Below, one piece after another: positions 22,999 through 33,480 of a DNA stretch of 64,000 nucleotides (positions are counted from its first letter, which is position 1; every line of letters begins with the position of its first letter). The position numbers and the translations under genes were made by a program. Origin of the DNA: Trifolium pratense (Eukaryota > Streptophyta > Magnoliopsida > Fabales > Fabaceae); NCBI RefSeq assembly GCF_020283565.1, contig NC_060059.1, positions 15,507,501 through 15,571,500 of the forward strand, read 5' to 3'. The notes under the pieces were generated by a model. That model was not told the origin of the DNA. It worked only from the letters and a program-made list of their open reading frames with translations, and ran no database searches.

Positions 22999-25900
22999 TT
23001 AGCTGTAATATTGTTTCAATTTTTGAGCATTCCAAGGTCGAGGAAGTTTCTTTCCTCGAAGGTCCTCGAGATAGTATGCACCATTTTCTGTTTTGCTAAT
23101 GACGCGATATGGTCCTTCCCAATTTGGGGCAAGTTTGCCATCCTGGGAGTCTGCGTTGCGTCTTAGGACGAGGCTGCCCACCTCAAATTCTCTTTTGATG
23201 ACTTTGGTGTCATGCCGGGCAGCTATTTTTTGTTTCAAGGTGGCTTCCTTTAATGAAGCTCCCGTTCGAATTTCTTCGACGAGGTCCAGCTCCTCTCGAA
23301 GTGCTTCGTCATTCTGCTCCTCGTCTAGAGGTTGCTCAGTCCGACGAGATGGTTCCCCAATCTCTACGGGGATGACTGCCTCCGTTCCGTATACCATTCG
23401 GAAGGGGGTTTCTCCAGTTGTGGAGTGTGGAGTTGTTCGATAGGCCCAAAGTACGTTGTCAAGTTCTTCGACCCATTTCTTTTTGTTTTGGTCGAGCCTT
23501 CTTCGTAGTCCTCTCAGGATTACTCTGTTGGCTGCCTCAGCCTGCCCATTAGTTTGGGGGTGCTCAACTGAGGTGAAGTGCTGCTTGGTGCCCAGGGCAA
23601 CGAGAAATGCTTGAAACTCTTTGTCTGTAAATTGCGTTCCGTTGTCTGTGACTACCACCTGTGGTATTCCGAATCTTGCTAGCACGTTTCTTTTGAAGAA
23701 GCGCAGGACTCTGAACGACGTTATGTCGGAGAGGGGTTCGGCTTCAACCCACTTTGTGAAGTAGTCTACCGCTACTATTAAGTAACGGTTTTGGTAAAGT
23801 CCTTTGGTGAAAGGACCAAGTAGGTCCATGCCCCACCAGGCGAAGGGCCAGGGGGAAGACAAAGATTTTAGCTCTCGAGGGGGAGCTAAGTGCATGTCCC
23901 CATGCCTTTGGCATTTGTCGCATTTTTTCACATGGTCTTTGGCGTCCTGTTGCATGGTTGGCCAATAGTACCCTGCTCTTAGAGCTTTCCTGGCAAGTGA
24001 TCTACCTCCCAGGTGCTGGGCATTGATGCCCTCGTGAACTTCGCGTAGGATGTAATCTGCTGTGTCCTCGTCCGCACATTTTAGGAGGGGAATGGAGAAT
24101 CCTCTCCTGTATAATTTTCCATCTAGTATGACATAAGAGCAGGCTCTTCGTCTGATTACAGCTGCTTGTTTCTGGTCGTCCGGGAGAGTTCCGTGCTTGA
24201 GGAAATTGTATACTGGAGTCATCCAGCAGTTCTTGTCGCCTATGACGTTTATGTCCATGCCCTTGGTTGGTTTTTCTATGCTTGGACGAGGGAGTATCTC
24301 TTGGATGACGGATTTGTTTCCGCCTTTCCTTTTTGTGCTTGCAAGTTTGGACAGGATATCTGCCCTTTTGTTGTGTTCGCGGGGAACATGTAGTATTTCA
24401 ACAGAGTTGAACTTAGTGATTTTTTCCTTTACTAGCAGCAGGTATTCAGAGAGGTTATCATTCTTGGTTTGATATTCTCCTAGCACCTGTGAGGCTACCA
24501 ACTGTGAATCTGTATAGATTTTTACCTCCTTGGCTTCCAAGTCCTCGGCCAAACGTAGTCCGGCGAGGAATGCTTCGTATTCTGCTTGATTGTTCGAAGT
24601 TGGGAAAGATAGTGCTAAGGATACCTCGATTAGCAAGCCATTCTCATTTTCAAGAATGATGCCCGCACCTGCTCCTGTAGCGCTAGATGCTCCATCCACA
24701 AAGATTGTCCACTTATCTGCTCCGTCCACTGTTGGAAAGGAGCTGGTCATCTCTGCGACGAAGTCAGCTAGGACTTGGGCTTTTAAAGCTTTTCTGCTCT
24801 CGTAACGAATGTCGAATTCAGAGAGTTCGAGGGACCATTTGAGCATCCTGCCCGCCATATCTGGTCGGCCAAGCAGGGACTTGATTGGCTGGTCTGTTCG
24901 GACCACAATAGTATGAGCCAAGAAATAGTGTCTGAGTCTCCTTGCAGCATAAACTAATGCAAGGGCTATCTTTTCAATTTGTTGGTATCTTAGTTCAGGG
25001 CCTTGTAAGGCTTTGCTAGTAAAGTATACCGGTTTCTGCCCTTCGTTTGTTTCACGAATAAGGGCTGCACTTACCGCCTCTGAAGCGACGGAAAGGTACA
25101 AGTATAGTATCTCCTCGTCACTTGGTCGTGAGAGGACTGGTGGCTCTGACAAAGCCTTTTTTAGATGCTGGAGAGCTTGCTCGCATTCATCTGTCCATTC
25201 GAAGACTGCTTCTTTCTTTAGCAGTTTGAAAAAGGGAAGTGCGTGCTGTGCTGATTTGGATACAAACCTGGAAAGCGATGTTAGCATTCCATTGAGGGTT
25301 TGTATGGACTTCTTATCATTTGGAGTGGGGAGCTCGGCGAAAGCTCTGCACTTGTCGGGATTGGCTTCGATTCCTCGTTCGGTTAGGTAAAACCCCAGGA
25401 ATTTACCTGCTCGGACCCCGAAGGTGCACTTTTCTGGATTGAACCTCATGTTGTATTTTCTGGCCTGCTCGAACACCTTTCGAAGGTGCACTACATGGTC
25501 TAGTTCCTCGGGGGACTTGACGATCATGTCGTCCATGTAGACTTCAAGCATGTCTCCTATTTGTGTTTGGAAGACTTTGTTCATCATCCTCTGATACGTA
25601 GCTCCTGCGTTTTTGAGACCGAAGGGCATTACGTTGTAGTAATAGTTGCCCGACTCAGTCATGAAGGCTGTTTTTGTTCTATCTGCTACGGCCATTGGAA
25701 TTTGGTTATAACCTGAATAAGCATCCATGAAAGACAATAATTTAAAGCCAGAAGAATTATCAACTAGTCTATCTATGCTAGGTAAAGGATAAGAGTCTTT
25801 AGGGCAAGCCCTGTTAAGATCGGTATAGTCGCAACACATCCTCCATTTTCCATTAGATTTTTTCACTAATACAACATTGGACAGCCAGGTTGTATACCTG

Positions 25901-28827
25901 GCCTCCGAGATAAAATTTGCCTCTAGGAGGTCTTTTACACATTTTTCTGCAGCCTCCGATTTCTCGGGGGACTGCCTACGCCTTCGCTGAACTACAGGAA
26001 GTACAGTGGGGTCGATGGTCAGCTGGTGACATGCGACGTTGGGGTCCAGGCCAGGCATTTCAGAAGCGTGCCATGCAAACAGATCTGCGTTTTCTTTCAG
26101 GCAGGCCTCCAGTTGCTTCCTTGCCAGCTCGGGGAGCCCAGTCCCAATCTTGATTGCCCTGCTCGGGTCTTCACCGAAGGGCATGAGCTCGAACTCTCCA
26201 TCCGGCACTGGGCGACGGTGTTCCTGACTTGCCTCGTCGTCCTCTTTCTTGTCCTTTCGGAGCTTCTTTTCGTCCTTGTTCTCTTGCTTGGAGAACCTGC
26301 TGTCCAGGTCAATAGAGCTAATCTCTGGCAATGGTAGAGAAGCTGCTGCCTTGGATTTTTTTGATTCGGGGAGCTGCCCGATGTACTCGTTTCCTTTTGA
26401 GGAGGCATTGAAGACTCTTCTGGCCGCTTCAATATCTCCGTGCAAAGTTGCCACTTGCCCCTTATGAGTGTAGTACTTCATTTTGAGATGAGCAGTGGAG
26501 GGGACGGCCATTAGGTCTGCAATGGCTGGCCGGCCCAATATGCATTGATAAAGAGATGGGCAATCCACCACCAAGAACTTGACTTTGATTGTTTTTGCTG
26601 TTTCTTCGGAGCCTACGGTGACGAGCAGGTCCACGTAGCCCCAAGGTTTTGTTGTTGCCCCATTGAACCCAGAGAGATCGGATCCGAAATAGGGAGTAAG
26701 GTATGTTTCATCCAATTGCAGAGTGTTAAAAAGCTGAGAATACATGATGTCGCAAGAGCTGCCCTGGTCGACCAGTACCCTTCTGACGTCCATGTTGGCC
26801 ATGTCTACTCTAATGAGCAGGGGTATCTGGGAATTAGCTGCTCCTCCGGGCAGTTCTTCCATATAGAAAGATATGGGCTTTGACTGCCCTTTTGGTTTGT
26901 CTATACTTGCACTTCTGTTGGAGGAGCCATCTAATAGCTCTTCGAATTTCCTTTTGATTGATCCCACAGTCTGCTTGTCGAACCCACCACCGGAGATCAC
27001 CATTGCTTGGGCGAGAGTGTCCCATTTGTTTAATGTAGGGGCAATGTAGGTGTCATCCAGATGGTCTGGGATGAGGAAATCTTCTGGTCGGGAGATAGCC
27101 AGGGCAACTGGCTTGTGCCCTGAGCTCTCTGGTGCAGCTTCCTCTGAATTGCTGGTTTCAACAGCATCTGTCCGGGGAGCACGGTCCCGCTTCACGTATT
27201 GCTTAATCTGTCCGTTCCTTATCAGAATCTCAATAGCATCCTTCAACTGGACACAGTCATCAGTGTAGTGGCCATAACCTTTATGGTACTTGCAGAACCT
27301 GGTCTTATCCTGGCCTGGCTTGGCAGGTTGTTGTCTTGGGAATTTAATCCCTGCCTTGCTAAACTCTGCTGAATTAACTTCCTTCCAAATTTCATCCCTT
27401 GTCCTGTTAAGGGGAGTGTAATTGCTAAAAGTGCTGGGGGGTCCTCGGGTTTCCCTAGGCCTTTCGCCTCTTCCTGGTCTTTCACTTCTTGGTCTTCCTC
27501 CTCCTCTACTGGACTGCTCAGCGTTAGAACGAGGGGCAGGTTGATTGTTTCCTGCTCGTCCGTAACGGGCAGCGTCTGCAGCTTGCTGCTCTTCGTACTG
27601 GATGTATGCCTGGGACTTGAGGAGAAGGTCACTGAATGTGCGTGGTTTTTCGATTCCCACGGCTTTTGCGAAATCGCTGTTTGGTCTGAGGCCCCTCTGG
27701 AGCAAGTATTTCTTCATATCATCTGTTGTCTCAACCTGGACGGCCTCCCTGTTGAACCTTTCTATAAAGCTGCGAAGAGGTTCATTTTCTGCCTGGAAGA
27801 TGGCGTCCAGGACTGCCTCGGTCTTCGGCTGCTTGCGGGAAGCAGTGAAGTGTCTACGGAACTGGTCGGATAGGTCCATCCAGGATACTATGGAACGAGG
27901 GGGTAGGCTGTGGTACCAAGCCATTCCTCCTTTTCTGAGAGTAGTTGGAAAAATCCTGCACCTGATTGCTCCGCTAACCCTTAAGAAGTTAAGGGTAGCG
28001 TTAACTGAAGCAATGTGCTCGTCTGGGTCTGTCAGTCCATCGTATACAGGGAGAGCAGGTGGCCGCTCGAATCCCTTTGGCACAGGAGCCTGGAGAATAT
28101 CATGAGATAGGGGGCAGCGAGGATCCTCCTCGTCACTCTCATGGGAGTTTAGGGGAGGTGAGTCCTCACGGTCCGGAGTTGGACTTCTGGAGAATTGATT
28201 GCGGCTTACAGGTTGCGCTTGCTTGGTCATCAAACTAAGTCCTTGAGGAGAATGACGACGGGGTGGTGTTCGGTCCACCGTTTTTCCTTTCTTTGAAACA
28301 GGGGAAGATACACCCTCGCGGGGAGGGGAGACGTGGTCTCTTTTCTTGTTTGGCTGCTCAATCCGCTCAAGTGCAGGTCGTCGTTGTTTGACAACCTCTT
28401 GACGAGGAGGGGATTGAGAGACAGGAGTCCTCCTCGGGGGAGAATTGTTCCTTGAAAATCGTTGGTTTCTCTCCAAGCGATCAAGTCTGGTGTTCTGCTC
28501 GTCCAAGCGGCGATTCTGGCCTTGGAGAGCCTCAGTGGTTTGCTTCAAAGCAGCTATGAGCGAAGCAAGCTCAGCGTTGGTAACTGATGCAGCGGACAAA
28601 TCTGTCTCTGCTGACTTACCCTGCTCGGACTGGGGGCGCTTCCCAGCCTGCTTCTCCGTCAGGACGCCCAGGTCGCCGTCCTCCGAAGTCCAGGAAACTT
28701 CCTGCCCGTCTCTTGGGTCAGACTCGGGGAGGGCCTGGTGGTCTGGTACGAGAGCAGGAGACAGGCGGGGAGAAACGGGAGGAGCAGCGTCCTCGATGTC
28801 ATTGTTAAAATGAGTTGAACTGGCCAT
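22999..28827 (-). CDS. Gag-pol polyprotein, Ty3/gypsy Tat lineage
   Basis: A single 1942-residue frame with no stop or frameshift. In order: a charged N-terminal region; a gag domain at about 250-430 ('FPTTLRKGGMAWYHSL'); a Cys/His knuckle near 500 ('CKYHKGYGHYTDDC'); aspartic protease with DQGSS at 687-691; reverse transcriptase with YMDD at 1097-1100; a first RNase H at about 1200-1330; a second RNase H at about 1370-1500 ('FVDGAS', 'YTDSQL'); integrase with an HHCC-type zinc region near 1590-1650 and catalytic Asp, Asp, Glu near 1667, 1728 and 1763. Dual RNase H marks the Tat group. Unlike Ogre, no intron is needed between protease and RT. The start at 28827 is the first Met after the primer-binding site. 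Confidence 0.93.
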   Translation of the reverse strand: MASSTHFNNDIEDAAPPVSPRLSPALVPDHQALPESDPRDGQEVSWTSEDGDLGVLTEKQAGKRPQSEQGKSAETDLSAASVTNAELASLIAALKQTTEALQGQNRRLDEQNTRLDRLERNQRFSRNNSPPRRTPVSQSPPRQEVVKQRRPALERIEQPNKKRDHVSPPREGVSSPVSKKGKTVDRTPPRRHSPQGLSLMTKQAQPVSRNQFSRSPTPDREDSPPLNSHESDEEDPRCPLSHDILQAPVPKGFERPPALPVYDGLTDPDEHIASVNATLNFLRVSGAIRCRIFPTTLRKGGMAWYHSLPPRSIVSWMDLSDQFRRHFTASRKQPKTEAVLDAIFQAENEPLRSFIERFNREAVQVETTDDMKKYLLQRGLRPNSDFAKAVGIEKPRTFSDLLLKSQAYIQYEEQQAADAARYGRAGNNQPAPRSNAEQSSRGGGRPRSERPGRGERPRETRGPPSTFSNYTPLNRTRDEIWKEVNSAEFSKAGIKFPRQQPAKPGQDKTRFCKYHKGYGHYTDDCVQLKDAIEILIRNGQIKQYVKRDRAPRTDAVETSNSEEAAPESSGHKPVALAISRPEDFLIPDHLDDTYIAPTLNKWDTLAQAMVISGGGFDKQTVGSIKRKFEELLDGSSNRSASIDKPKGQSKPISFYMEELPGGAANSQIPLLIRVDMANMDVRRVLVDQGSSCDIMYSQLFNTLQLDETYLTPYFGSDLSGFNGATTKPWGYVDLLVTVGSEETAKTIKVKFLVVDCPSLYQCILGRPAIADLMAVPSTAHLKMKYYTHKGQVATLHGDIEAARRVFNASSKGNEYIGQLPESKKSKAAASLPLPEISSIDLDSRFSKQENKDEKKLRKDKKEDDEASQEHRRPVPDGEFELMPFGEDPSRAIKIGTGLPELARKQLEACLKENADLFAWHASEMPGLDPNVACHQLTIDPTVLPVVQRRRRQSPEKSEAAEKCVKDLLEANFISEARYTTWLSNVVLVKKSNGKWRMCCDYTDLNRACPKDSYPLPSIDRLVDNSSGFKLLSFMDAYSGYNQIPMAVADRTKTAFMTESGNYYYNVMPFGLKNAGATYQRMMNKVFQTQIGDMLEVYMDDMIVKSPEELDHVVHLRKVFEQARKYNMRFNPEKCTFGVRAGKFLGFYLTERGIEANPDKCRAFAELPTPNDKKSIQTLNGMLTSLSRFVSKSAQHALPFFKLLKKEAVFEWTDECEQALQHLKKALSEPPVLSRPSDEEILYLYLSVASEAVSAALIRETNEGQKPVYFTSKALQGPELRYQQIEKIALALVYAARRLRHYFLAHTIVVRTDQPIKSLLGRPDMAGRMLKWSLELSEFDIRYESRKALKAQVLADFVAEMTSSFPTVDGADKWTIFVDGASSATGAGAGIILENENGLLIEVSLALSFPTSNNQAEYEAFLAGLRLAEDLEAKEVKIYTDSQLVASQVLGEYQTKNDNLSEYLLLVKEKITKFNSVEILHVPREHNKRADILSKLASTKRKGGNKSVIQEILPRPSIEKPTKGMDINVIGDKNCWMTPVYNFLKHGTLPDDQKQAAVIRRRACSYVILDGKLYRRGFSIPLLKCADEDTADYILREVHEGINAQHLGGRSLARKALRAGYYWPTMQQDAKDHVKKCDKCQRHGDMHLAPPRELKSLSSPWPFAWWGMDLLGPFTKGLYQNRYLIVAVDYFTKWVEAEPLSDITSFRVLRFFKRNVLARFGIPQVVVTDNGTQFTDKEFQAFLVALGTKQHFTSVEHPQTNGQAEAANRVILRGLRRRLDQNKKKWVEELDNVLWAYRTTPHSTTGETPFRMVYGTEAVIPVEIGEPSRRTEQPLDEEQNDEALREELDLVEEIRTGASLKEATLKQKIAARHDTKVIKREFEVGSLVLRRNADSQDGKLAPNWEGPYRVISKTENGAYYLEDLRGKKLPRPWNAQKLKQYYS

Positions 28828-28897
28828 GACAGAAGTGTGAATGATTGGTTTTGTTCTTTGTTTACTTGGTCGGCAATAAAGAAGGGGAGAACTCAGA

Positions 28898-28915
28898 TCC
28901 CCACAGTCGGCGCCA
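28898..28915 (-). promoter_or_regulatory. Primer-binding site
   Basis: On the minus strand TGGCGCCGACTGTGGGG starts one base downstream of the 5' LTR. TGG matches the CCA end of a tRNA, and TGGCGCC begins many plant gypsy primer sites. Which tRNA pairs is not decided here. Confidence 0.75.
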
Positions 28916-28916
28916 C

Positions 28917-29365
28917 TGATCTTAACTGTTGATCAGAACAGGTGGAAGGCCAGCTGGAAGTCCGTTGAGCAGATGATAGGGCAGCAGGTCCGAGCAGATG
29001 GTCCACGGAGGGGGGGGTTGTACCTGCAGGTGCTCCGATGCTTAAGTCAGTAAGAGAGCAAGAGGTACTTAGAGAGAAGTTAGAGAGAGATAGAGATTGT
29101 AGTAATGAATAGTGTCTACCTTGCTCTCCCAAGAGGGAGAGTATTTATAGCCCCCAGCTCTGGGCCAAAGGTCCTCTTAGTGGGCTGGACTAGCCAAGGC
29201 CCATTAAGAGGGACTGCCAAGATATTACCCTTAGATAGTGGGTGTGGATAGCAATTTTACCCTATCTTGGTTGAGAGGTTGTGTCATGCTGACATGGAGG
29301 TGATTGGACAAGCCACGTGGACTTGAGAGGGTCTAGGTGGACTAGCATTAGTCCAGTCCAGAACA
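28917..29365 (-). repeat. 5' LTR of the gypsy element
   Basis: The 449-bp partner of 18100-18548. A minus-strand TATA box (TATAAATA, complement of 29142-29149) lies before a C/T-rich start region, so transcription of gag-pol should begin in the left part of this LTR. It is bounded on the right by ATACC (29366-29370). Confidence 0.92.
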
Positions 29366-29370
29366 ATACC

Positions 29371-29513
29371 AACCAAGTTCTGTGAGATTTTCACCTGCGT
29401 AATGAGCTCGGTGGTTAGTTTGCGGAATTAAAGATGAAAGAAGAAGAGAGAGAAGTTACCGAGCGTGTACCGGAAGTAGGTTGCGGTTGATCGGTGCCAT
29501 TTTCAGAATTCAT
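29371..29513 (-). pseudogene. Truncated copy of ELF9-like first exon
   Basis: The start codon (29513-29511) and following codons match the ELF9-like gene at 43967 onward. One extra A near 29429 shifts the frame if the region is read through, ending in an early stop at 29415; it would fall within the probable 75-nt intron. The gene piece is then interrupted by the gypsy element, with the last 17 bases left at 18083-18099. No further exons are present. Confidence 0.8.
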
Positions 29514-29694
29514 TGATTTATTGGAACGGTTTCTGAGTTTGTTTGTGGTTTCTACAATGGCAACACAAATGAGGTTATGGTACAAACGAAAGACCGTAGT
29601 AGTTTCTAGAGAGAGCATAAAATTTGAGTTGGGAAATAAAAGGAAAAATAGTTTTTTTATACGCATAAATAATAATCCATGTTATATTAAAAAA

Positions 29695-29853
29695 TTATGA
29701 ATTTTTATTTACTCCTATAGTTGACTTTGAATTAGGATAAAATTCATCCCTAGCAAATCTAGCAAGTAAATTTGATTTCCCAACAGCTGAATCACCGATT
29801 AAAACAATTTTAAATAGGTAATCCTCAGTATTCTCTTCTTCATTAAAAGCCAT
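29695..29853 (-). pseudogene. Truncated RABA5a exon 1 (inverted copy)
   Basis: It encodes the first 48 residues of the RABA5a protein, including the P-loop GDSAVGKS and the switch I lead-in STIGV, then four foreign residues and a stop. Compared with the intact gene it lacks one Asn codon (a 3-base deletion after MAFN). G2-G5 motifs are missing, so it cannot make a GTPase. Confidence 0.9.
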
Positions 29854-30029
29854 CTGTGAGTCCCAAGGGTTGCCAGTGCGTAGATACAAATCAACAATAA
29901 AAACTCATAATGGATTCTGGCTCTCCAATACTAGAATGTCACCTAAGATGTGAACAAGGATCAGAAACAAAGGAACAAAAGCTAAGAACGAAATCTGGAA
30001 AACAAAACAGGTAAATTAGCTATGAAGCA

Positions 30030-30185
30030 CAGACACTCATCAGATTAGCCATGTCCTGGTGTCGGACGCGCGTTGGTGTCAGACACCGACACTGACACTT
30101 ATGATTACACTAAATTATGTCATTTTCTCAAATTATTATCGGTGTCGACGTGTCAGTGTCCATGTTTGTGTCTTTTCTTCGTAGT
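30030..30185. repeat. 'gtgtcggac' dispersed repeat
   Basis: A block of alternating 'gtgtcggtgtc' and 'gacactgacac' words starts next to 'atgaagcacagacact'. Relatives occur at about 43310-43460, 44522-44650 and 56965-57130. The first three of these four lie in duplicated or neighbouring DNA; the one at 44522 is in an ELF9-like intron and is an independent insertion. Confidence 0.5.
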
Positions 30186-32289
30186 AAATTAGTGACATTG
30201 TATTTCCATTAAAAATCTTAAGATATATATGATATATACCTTATGAAGCAACAGTTGACTGTTTCTAGTGCACAGAACTGCATCCACCATCAAAATTCAG
30301 ACTTCAGTCCGAATGAACGAAAATTTTGTAGGGTACCTAAAAGCATCAGTTTTCAATATACAACCTTAGTTAATTGAAGTATTATAAGCAGAAGGGAAAG
30401 AGGAATAGAAGAAGCATTTGCAAAGGTGCTGTTTATTCTATGAGTTTTATTAAAGCTAGTGTGCATTCCTGATGGCAAAATAATTCCATATAATTTTCCA
30501 TATTGTTTCTGGAGAAAAAGGAATGATGTGCTAGTGAGAATCAACTCAAAGATAATTCTGCCATGAAAATACATTTCTATAAATTGTTACAATTGTCACC
30601 AATAAACTACAGATCTAGCAACATGACTAACAAGCGGATAGAGGATGACTAAGCTTACAATATCAAAATCATAGACAAAATTATCCCTTAATGCCAAAAT
30701 GTGACTCACCTGATGACAATTGAACTGTACCATAATTTATGACAGGTGAATGAAACCAAAATTTAGTGCCCTTTTTGAATTATTTGTGATGAAAAATATA
30801 TATCATATTATGGATGAGAAAGATACGATTACTTTCAGTGTTACCATTTTCTCCTTGTCATACGGATAACACCATAACATGTTACAGGATGACTTAGTAG
30901 CACCTATGGGTTCCTTGTGTGTCTTTCCACATTGGAGTTGGCATATGGGAAGGAAAAAAGGGGAACAAAGGCGAAAAGGTTTGATCAAAATATTTTTAAA
31001 AAGAAGCATATATTGATATGTATTCTCCTAGCATAACAAAGACAAAAGTATCGAATACTAAACTTGTTGATGAGATTTATGCATGAATAAATTGTCCAGA
31101 GTAAGGTGACCACTGAAAAATATTTGTTGGAAAACACAACTGTGACTTGTGAGTTTTATAATTCTTGAGGTGAATTTCTAAAGGGTGCTAAATCATTTGT
31201 GACAGTTATTTTTATAGATCTCTAAAGGGTGCAACAATATTTGTTGACGAACACAGCTGTGACTTGTGAGTTATAAAGTTCTGCAGGCAGTACAATCAAA
31301 ATATGTAAATACCTTAAACAACTTCTCTCCTTGTTCCCTCGGTCCCTTGAACTCCAACTTTACGCTTCTACTCAGTCTTTATAATATCAAACCCTGTTAA
31401 TATGTAAAATGTATCGAATCATTATTGCCAATAAATAAAAAAGGGTAAAATTTTAAGCATTAAATATGAAGTATCAAGTAGACCCATATATATAACCAAA
31501 TGCAAGATGATATCAAGATTCAACGAAGATGATTTCTATGTTATCAGTAATCCATGTAGCTAACATAAATTGTGTCATGAGCCAAATAGCACAAAAGTTT
31601 ACGATACTGGTGTAAAGCACCTCAAACGGTTTTCTTTCCGGCAAATCCCTGGACACGAAATCCCTTTGGGCTTGAAATTGGACAAGAAAGAGATCTTTGA
31701 TCCTCATAATAAAATTTAGCTCAACAGACTAAAAAGGATGTAGCAACCTTTAACATCAAATAGCCAAATAACCTTAGGACGGCGGCATAGTTACGGAAGA
31801 TATTATCAGAATCAAGAACAAGAAAATTACATGTCCAGCAAAACAAACGCACATTACGACTATAGCAATAGGAAGTCTTTCTTCTCATTAAGGTCAGCTA
31901 TGTGGATCAAATGACACTAGTATCTTATTACAATCATATCCAAAAATAGACCATTTAAATCCAAACCTCTTTTAATGGTTTGGCTAATGTGATCTCCCTC
32001 TACCTCAAATTATCGAACTATCCTCTATCTTGTCTACTCTCCTAACTGAAGCTTCTATATGCCTTCTCGGTACATGATCAAACAACCTAAGACAAGACTT
32101 TACCATGTTTTCCACAACGGATGCTACCCCAACTTACTCGTTAATGCTTTCATTTCTAATCCTACATTGCCTCGTGTGACCAATCATTCATCATAATGTT
32201 CTATCTCTACAACACTTAGCATACGCTGTTGTTGACATTTTATTGCGAATATTCAGTCCAATATAACATTGCAAATTTTGCATCTGAAC

Positions 32290-32515
32290 CTGAATGTCTG
32301 TTTGGCCCAACTTTTTTTTTTTTACTTTTTTTCTTCTCCTTAAAAGTAGTAAAGAGGTAAAAAATTGTGTTTGACCAAACTTCTCCTTATTTTCTACTTC
32401 TTCACTTTATTTCTCTAATTCTAAGGAGAAATAGGGTCATATACAATTTTCTACTTCTCTATTTCTTTTAAGGAGAAGTAGAAAAGTAGAAAATAAGTAT
32501 GGCCAAATGGGGCCT
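32290..32515. repeat. MITE-like 'tgtttggccc' inverted element
   Basis: The ends 'ctgtttggcccaac' and 'ggccaaatggggcc' are imperfect inverted repeats enclosing AT-rich DNA that itself folds ('ctacttctc...gagaagtag'). The same element is present at about 40970-41190 and 54700-54925 in the other two duplication units, so it predates the duplications. Confidence 0.45.
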
Positions 32516-32758
32516 GATACTTTCTATCCAATGTTATCGATGGTGGACTATGGAAGAGATCCAACATATGGCTCCGTGGCACTTTCATGGTTTACAAAAT
32601 AGCCATATCGGTTTTCCAAAAATCTGTCACCAATATCTGCCATGGTCAATATTTGACAACACTGTTTCTGTCACAAGTTACACTAGATGCATTCATTCAT
32701 CTCATGATCGTATATACTCTACTTGAATCCCATAGTAAATATCATTAACTATCTCCTC

Positions 32759-33423
32759 GTCATTTTGTACAATGGACACAAGATACCTAAATTGTCAGTA
32801 TTATGTTGGGAGTGCGGATCGCACTCTCAACCTCCTTATCACTCCACTCTTTAACTCATCACCCCACTCACTAAGCTAACCTTATATCCCCAAATTGTCG
32901 GACTTACAGTATGGTTTTCACCTCTAAGCTATAATCAGTGCTCTTTCTACTGAAATTGTCTCCATCCAGAGCACATATACATAACAACACACACAAAAAA
33001 ACGGTTTGTTTGGCAGAATAAGGAAGTATGCAATGCTGCATAAGTATAGGTACAGGTACGAGTATGAAATACGGCAAATTTTAAAGAAACGAGTACATTA
33101 ATTTAAAATATAAAAAAATGAATTACTACTGTCATGCTTCGGTGATTTACTTTTTTATCCAATGTCTCTACTATTTCATCCTTATTCTGCCAAACAAACC
33201 GTTTTTTGTGTGTGTTGTTATGTATATGTGCTCTGGATGGAGACAATTTTAGTAGAAAGAACACTGATTATAGCTTAGAGGTGAAAACCATACTGTAAGT
33301 CTGACAATTTGGGCATATAAGGTTAGCTTGGTGAGTGGAGTGATAAGGATGTTGAGAGTTCGATCCGCACTCCCAACATAATATTGACAATTTAGGTATC
33401 TTGTGTCCATTGTACAAAATGAC
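32759..33423. repeat. Fold-back inverted repeat, 244-265 bp arms
   Basis: 32759-33023 and 33180-33423 are inverted copies of each other, separated by 156 bases. The second arm matches 40461-40725 in the plus orientation but lacks 20 bases between two 'gagtgg' words. The arrangement shows that the inverted duplication turned back on itself at about 33180. Confidence 0.85.
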
Positions 33424-33480
33424 ACTAGATCAAACCTACTGGTTTAGAAAAAATATTTTAATTTTTTTTTATAAATAATA

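Larger units (their letters stand above)
18100..29365 (-). mobile_element. Complete Ty3/gypsy retrotransposon, Tat/Retand type
   Basis: An 11,266-bp LTR element oriented on the minus strand. It has two 449-bp LTRs (18100-18548 and 28917-29365) that appear identical by eye. The primer-binding site TGGCGCCGACTGTGGGG begins at 28915, one base inside the 5' LTR. A G-rich polypurine tract lies next to the 3' LTR near 18549-18565. The target duplication is ATACC. It encodes one uninterrupted gag-pol frame (22999-28827) and, between pol and the 3' LTR on the opposite strand, an additional intron-containing gene (19867-21893). Two RNase H domains plus an antisense extra ORF are known hallmarks of the Tat/Retand group. 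Identical LTRs mean a very recent insertion, and the element looks autonomous. Confidence 0.92.
29371..33180 (-). repeat. Inverted copy of the ELF9/RABA5a upstream unit
   Basis: The sequence is the reverse complement of about 40316-44105, with scattered substitutions and small indels. It carries the same chimaeric junction (29710 corresponds to 43770) between truncated RABA5a exon 1 and ELF9-like upstream DNA. The copy continues past the gypsy insertion at 18083-18099, so that insertion is inside it. It contains no intact host gene. Confidence 0.92.

Noticed and set aside
27541..28808. Plus-strand ORFs opposite gag
   Set aside because: They mirror the long gag-pol frame, have no recognisable domain and no independent promoter or splice signals.
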